DNA of 64,000 bases, from positions 1,994,001-2,058,000 of the forward strand of contig CM065296.1 in the NCBI GenBank assembly GCA_032871835.1, written 5' to 3'. Below, piece after piece: positions 60,383 through 64,000 of the stretch (position 1 is its first letter; each line of letters starts with the position of its first letter). The stretch is from Dipteronia dyeriana (Eukaryota > Streptophyta > Magnoliopsida > Sapindales > Sapindaceae). The notes beneath the pieces were generated by a model. It did not search any database. It was not told the DNA's origin and saw only the letters and a program-made list of their open reading frames with translations. The position numbers and the translations under genes are program-made.

Positions 60383-61612
60383 ATGATATGTTTGAGAATA
60401 CTTTTACTTGAGAAATAAGTGATTATTTCTCAAGTTTTGACCAGATGAGTGTTTGGTAAAGTTTCCAAAAACTGATTATTTATAATTTGCTCATCCAATA
60501 ATCAACTTTTGAGAAGCTAGCTGGAGGTTGCTTTTCGAAGCTAATTATTAGAGAAGCTATCCCACTGTTTTTGAAATGTCTATAATACTCTTAATATATT
60601 AATATAAAGACAACAACACCATTATATTTAATAATGATATTTTTGTTTTTTGAATTAATAATATTTTTTAAAACTGAAATTTAATATTTTTTTAAGAATT
60701 GTACGGTGGTGGTCGACCAATGCTCGCTAGTGGTGGGCACCACCGACAATGGAGGTCGGAGGACAGACCTCCTGAGCAATGGATCACGATTGAAGCCTCC
60801 TGCATCTCCGACATTTCACGATTAAAGGCTCCTCTGTTTCGTGATTAAGGCCTCCATCTCTGTCGCGATTTCGGCACGCCAGAGATGTCGGTTCTGCTTC
60901 TCGAATGCACGATTGAACTTTGAAGACTCCTCTGTTATGATGTCGGTGATTGAATCATCCAATGGCAAAACTTGTACGTCACCGACGACGATGCTCAACA
61001 CCTTTATCAACGGAATCAACTCTCAAAATCTCACGATTACAAAACCTGTACATTTGCGGTGAGGGAGACGATGTCGTCGACGAAAGATGAAGGATGACGA
61101 CGCTCTCGATGGAGAATCCGGTGGAGTAGCAGACGGTGGCGGATTTGGCTAAGTTGCAGAGATTCCATTGGTGAAGATTGAGTCAACGAGTTGATTCACT
61201 AGATTTTCTTTTTAGAAGAACGAGTTGACTTACTAAATTTGACTGAGAAGACCGACTTAACTCAGTATATTTGAATTGAGAATAGCGAGTGACTCGGTAG
61301 AATATTAAATTATATATATATAATTATGTGCTTTATATATATATATATATATTGAGTATTTTTAATTTAAACAAAAAAAATAAATAGTAAAAAAATATTT
61401 TAATAATATACTACATTTTAATGTTCATTTCAGTCATTTTCAATAGACAATTAAAGTTTACCAGACATTTTTTCCTTACTTTTTTATAAAGTTGATTATT
61501 TATAAAGTCAATTTACCAAACACTTATCGACTTATCTGTTAAACTGATTATTTATTAAATTAAGTTAAAAACGAATTATTTTATAAACAAAGTAATATCA
61601 AACATAGCTTAC
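60383..61612. mobile_element. Non-autonomous TIR element with GC-rich cargo
   Basis: The left end (about TATGTTTGAGAATAC) and the reverse complement of the right end (TATGTTTGATATTAC) match. A second shared block GTGTTTGGTAAA lies ~80-110 bp inside each end. The AT-rich arms enclose a distinctly GC-richer stretch (60700-61260) that looks like captured gene sequence. I could not identify it; a 65-codon minus-strand frame at 61019-60822 resembles nothing I know. Confidence 0.5.
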
Positions 61613-62480
61613 GTATCCATTTTGAAGAGCTTCTCTTCCGATAAAAAAACTATTTAAAAAAAAAAGTACTTTGATTGTCACCGAGTAAAGATTTAGATAA
61701 TTAGAAAAGTTATTTTACATATATCGGTAGAAACTCAAATTTAAAGATTTTTTAAATAGATTTTTTTGAGTTTTTTTTTAATAGTATTTAAATGTCTAAT
61801 ATAATCCTAACATTTAATTTTTATAAAAGCATTTTGATAATCTTATCATTTAAAAGAGTTTTTTTTTTTAATTGGCAATTAAACGATTAACGATTTTCTT
61901 TTTAAAAGCTTTGCTTGTAGGATCTTTATTAAAATATTTATTTAAAAAAACTCTTTAATCGCACCATAAACAAACAAGGGATGGATTTGCTATGTATGTG
62001 TTGCCGGTGTGTAACACACAGATCACAAAAAATACGAGTAAGCAGAGGAAATGCTTTATCCCAATGAATAAAAGATGATCAGCTTCGTCCCCGCCTTTTA
62101 TTACTGATGCTACAGCCCACAAACGATTCCAATTTGTATTTAGAAAATGAGTTAGAGTTTGAGAAAATAATTTTTTTTAGGGTTTTAGGATATAAGAAAC
62201 TAATTAATAATTTTTAAAGGAATTTATAAACCATTTAGTTCTTTTAATCATTTTAGTAAAAGTAATATTAGATTTTAAAAAAATATATTAATTTAAAATA
62301 TACATACCGTTTTTAAAATATACAAATATCGTCGTTATATAAAATATTCAATACTGGGACCATCAAAAACAACAGATATGGGTCACTACCCGGATACAAA
62401 TGACCCGAGTTTTACGGGTGATGCCCAACAAGAAAACAGAACCAAATCCGTGACCCAAAAGAAAGCAAAAGTGTCACATT
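61613..62480. other. Intergenic DNA upstream of the GDU-like gene
   Basis: AT-rich with no gene seen. A GACCCGAGTTTTACGGGTGATGC imperfect palindrome lies at about 62402-62428, close to the promoter. Confidence 0.5.
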
Positions 62481-62498
62481 TATTTCACTTTCTCTTGT

Positions 62499-62506
62499 TA
62501 TAAATA
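62499..62506 (+). promoter_or_regulatory. TATA box of the GDU-like gene
   Basis: TATAAATA lies 139 bp before the ATG, leaving a 5'UTR of roughly 110 nt. The leader contains CT-rich sequence and no upstream ATG that I noticed. Confidence 0.7.
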
Positions 62507-62644
62507 CACACGCCGTAACGTCTCCGCTTCTCAGGTTTTCGCTTCACATTATTTTCTCACTAGTCTTTAATTTTCTACCAAACACTCTCTCGATTCAACA
62601 AACAAAGATTTTTATTTTAGACAATTAAACAGAGAAGAAAAAAA

Positions 62645-63202
62645 ATGAGAACCCTTTTCAGCTTGGACACACCGACACCAGTAACACCGACAATGATGAC
62701 AACAAAGGCCTCATTTTCACCGATGGCAGAGGCGGCGGGGGTGGGACAGCAGCGGTCGCCCTGGCACTCTCCTGTGCCGTATCTGTTCGGAGGACTGGCG
62801 GCGATGTTGGGTCTGATCGCCTTCGCTTTGATGATCCTGGCCTGCTCTTATTGGAAGCTCTCAAGTAATGTCGAAAACGGCGAGAATGGCGATGGGGACT
62901 TGGAGAGCGGCGGCGGCGAGAAGGATCGCGACGGAGATGGGTCATCGATGGCTTCGAAGGTTCACGAGGAGAAGTTTCTGGTGATTATGGCGGGCAACGA
63001 GAAGCCGACGTTCCTGGCTACTCCGTCTGTGTGTAGCAGTAAAGTTTCTTGTTTTGGTGATGGGTCGGTGATTGTCAAGAACACAGAAGGCGAGAGAGTC
63101 GAAAATGGTGACGAGAAAGTGAAAGAAATGGATAATCACGAAGAAAACAGAGAGAATCATGACACAGAAACACAACGAGATCGGGAACATGAAAACCAGT
63201 GA
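62645..63202 (+). CDS. GLUTAMINE DUMPER-like membrane protein
   Basis: An intronless 185-aa protein. GDU proteins are single-pass plasma-membrane proteins whose overexpression increases amino-acid export, and they interact with RING ubiquitin ligases. Residues 39-45 (PWHSPVP) lead into one membrane span at about 46-69 (LFGGLAAMLGLIAFALMILA), then CSYWKLS. The family's VIMAG box is at 113-117 (FLVIMAGNEKPTFLATP). The N-terminus is Thr/Pro-rich, and the tail is highly charged (Glu/Asp/Arg/Asn). It is slightly longer than many family members because of this tail. The start follows an A-rich leader (AAAAAAATGAG). No breaks seen. Which GDU paralogue it is cannot be decided. Confidence 0.93.
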   Translation: MRTLFSLDTPTPVTPTMMTTKASFSPMAEAAGVGQQRSPWHSPVPYLFGGLAAMLGLIAFALMILACSYWKLSSNVENGENGDGDLESGGGEKDRDGDGSSMASKVHEEKFLVIMAGNEKPTFLATPSVCSSKVSCFGDGSVIVKNTEGERVENGDEKVKEMDNHEENRENHDTETQRDREHENQ

Positions 63203-63869
63203 GCAGCTTGACTTGAGTTTGGTTTTTTTTTTTTTTTCATTTCTTAAAAATTTTGAAATTGACGGCGTCAGTCATATCCGAACTGTTGAGATCAAATACT
63301 GCCGTCAGACTCACAAAACCAGTGAGGGAAATTGGAATTGGTTCTTAGTTTTTTTTTTTTTTTTTTAATTCAGTTTTGAGGTCTGGAATTGGGAATCGCT
63401 TACGTCTGGAATTATCGAGATTACCCGAAAAAACTAGTAAGTGGAGTTGGCTCCTAGTGTTTTTTGTTCTTTCTCAGTTTTAAGGTTTTGAGTTTTGTAT
63501 TGAATCGGGAATTGTAAATTTTTGATGAGTTATTATGAGAGAGTTATCTTTACAGATAAATTACATATTGATTGATTACCTTTGTTTTACAGCTGATCAG
63601 CAACAACAAACTTTTCTTTTTCTTTTTCTTTTTCTTTTTCTTTTTATCTATAATGACTATAATTGAATCCACTAATCGAAACACATCATTTTTAAACTTG
63701 TTAAAGATCAACTAAAATCATACAAATAATTACAATGAGATTGACATTTTTGAGTTCTAATTATGTTATGTTTTCTCTAGAATATCACAAATGCTTTAAT
63801 AATCAAATGGACTTCTAGATTAACTAGTGGAGAATAAAGTGAGTGAGGAAATGTTACATTGGCATATTC
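63203..63869. other. 3' region of the GDU-like gene
   Basis: Contains T-rich runs (63223-63238, 63350-63366) and a (CTTTTT)n tract at about 63610-63646. No other gene is seen. Confidence 0.5.
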
Positions 63870-64000
63870 TCAACTTTTTGGGTCACCGGAGGCGTTACCG
63901 GAGGGAAATTCCGGCAAGTTTTGTGGTGTTTGGGACCGGTGATTGGTTGGAGATGAGGTAATATCATCGTCTAAGTTGTTTTTCTTGGGGATCAATCTAG
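63870..64000 (-). CDS. Possible C-terminus of a further gene, partial
   Basis: The minus strand is open from the window edge to a TGA at 63872-63870, ending NLDDDITSSPTNHRSQTPQN then LPEFPSGNASGDPKS. The composition (Ser/Pro/Asn) and higher GC are coding-like, but there is no recognisable domain and only about 43 codons are visible. It could be chance. Confidence 0.3.
   Translation of the reverse strand, partial: RLIPKKNNLDDDITSSPTNHRSQTPQNLPEFPSGNASGDPKS

Noticed and set aside
62658..63190. Minus-strand frames of 82-95 codons
   Set aside because: Antisense shadows of the GDU-like coding sequence, which has the VIMAG box and membrane span.

Overview
This is an AT-rich plant nuclear window, almost certainly from a eudicot. 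The evidence is genes with GT-AG introns, plant gene families (TAF10, a GLUTAMINE DUMPER protein), Ty1/copia and Ty3/gypsy-type retroelements, DUF1985 genes of the kind carried by plant Mutator-like elements, and an endogenous plant pararetrovirus. I cannot name the species. Only a handful of intact host genes are present; most of the window is nested mobile DNA.

Layout. (1) 1-6265: the 5' end of TAF10 on the minus strand, entering from the left edge, followed upstream by three extra direct copies of its promoter + exon 1 + intron 1 + start of exon 2 (about 565-575 bp each). A 3.9-kb terminal-inverted-repeat transposon (about 666-4535) sits in the promoter of the proximal copy. It carries a DUF1985 fragment, one exon of a SNF2-type helicase and a nested smaller transposon. 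(2) 6634-10744: a complete ten-exon minus-strand gene for a 287-aa mitochondrial-type NAD(P)-binding (atypical SDR, Coq11-like) protein, with a near-perfect 358-bp tandem duplication in intron 3. (3) 10.75-15.3 kb: an ACGT-core-rich intergenic segment, a hAT-type MITE with target duplication, then AT-rich DNA with no gene seen. (4) 15.3-16.8 kb: transposon-end-like sequence and a 42/126-bp higher-order minisatellite. (5) 16.8-23.9 kb: a decayed gypsy-type element with a degenerate ~150-bp satellite and coiled-coil-like coding remnants. (6) 23.9-47.9 kb: a decayed copia element whose 3' LTR is split at a (TA)n tract by a 16-kb complex of endogenous caulimovirid (florendovirus-like) DNA, made of one nearly complete plus-strand copy and more than one rearranged minus-strand copy joined tail to tail. 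(7) 47.9-51.2 kb: a DUF1985 pseudogene in a MULE-like setting. (8) 51.2-55.3 kb: AT-rich DNA with local repeats. (9) 55308-57864: a gag-only LTR retrotransposon with target duplication. (10) 57.9-62.4 kb: AT-rich DNA with a hAT MITE and a second non-autonomous TIR element. (11) 62645-63202: an intact GLUTAMINE DUMPER-like gene, with the possible tail of another gene on the minus strand at the right edge.

The host genes do not form a pathway. The most notable points are the TAF10 promoter/exon-1 array and the inverted, concatenated pararetrovirus insertion. Its two copies show different defects, and it is flanked by a 14-bp direct repeat in a TA microsatellite of an older retrotransposon LTR. 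The insertion also carries a second ORF of unknown function.
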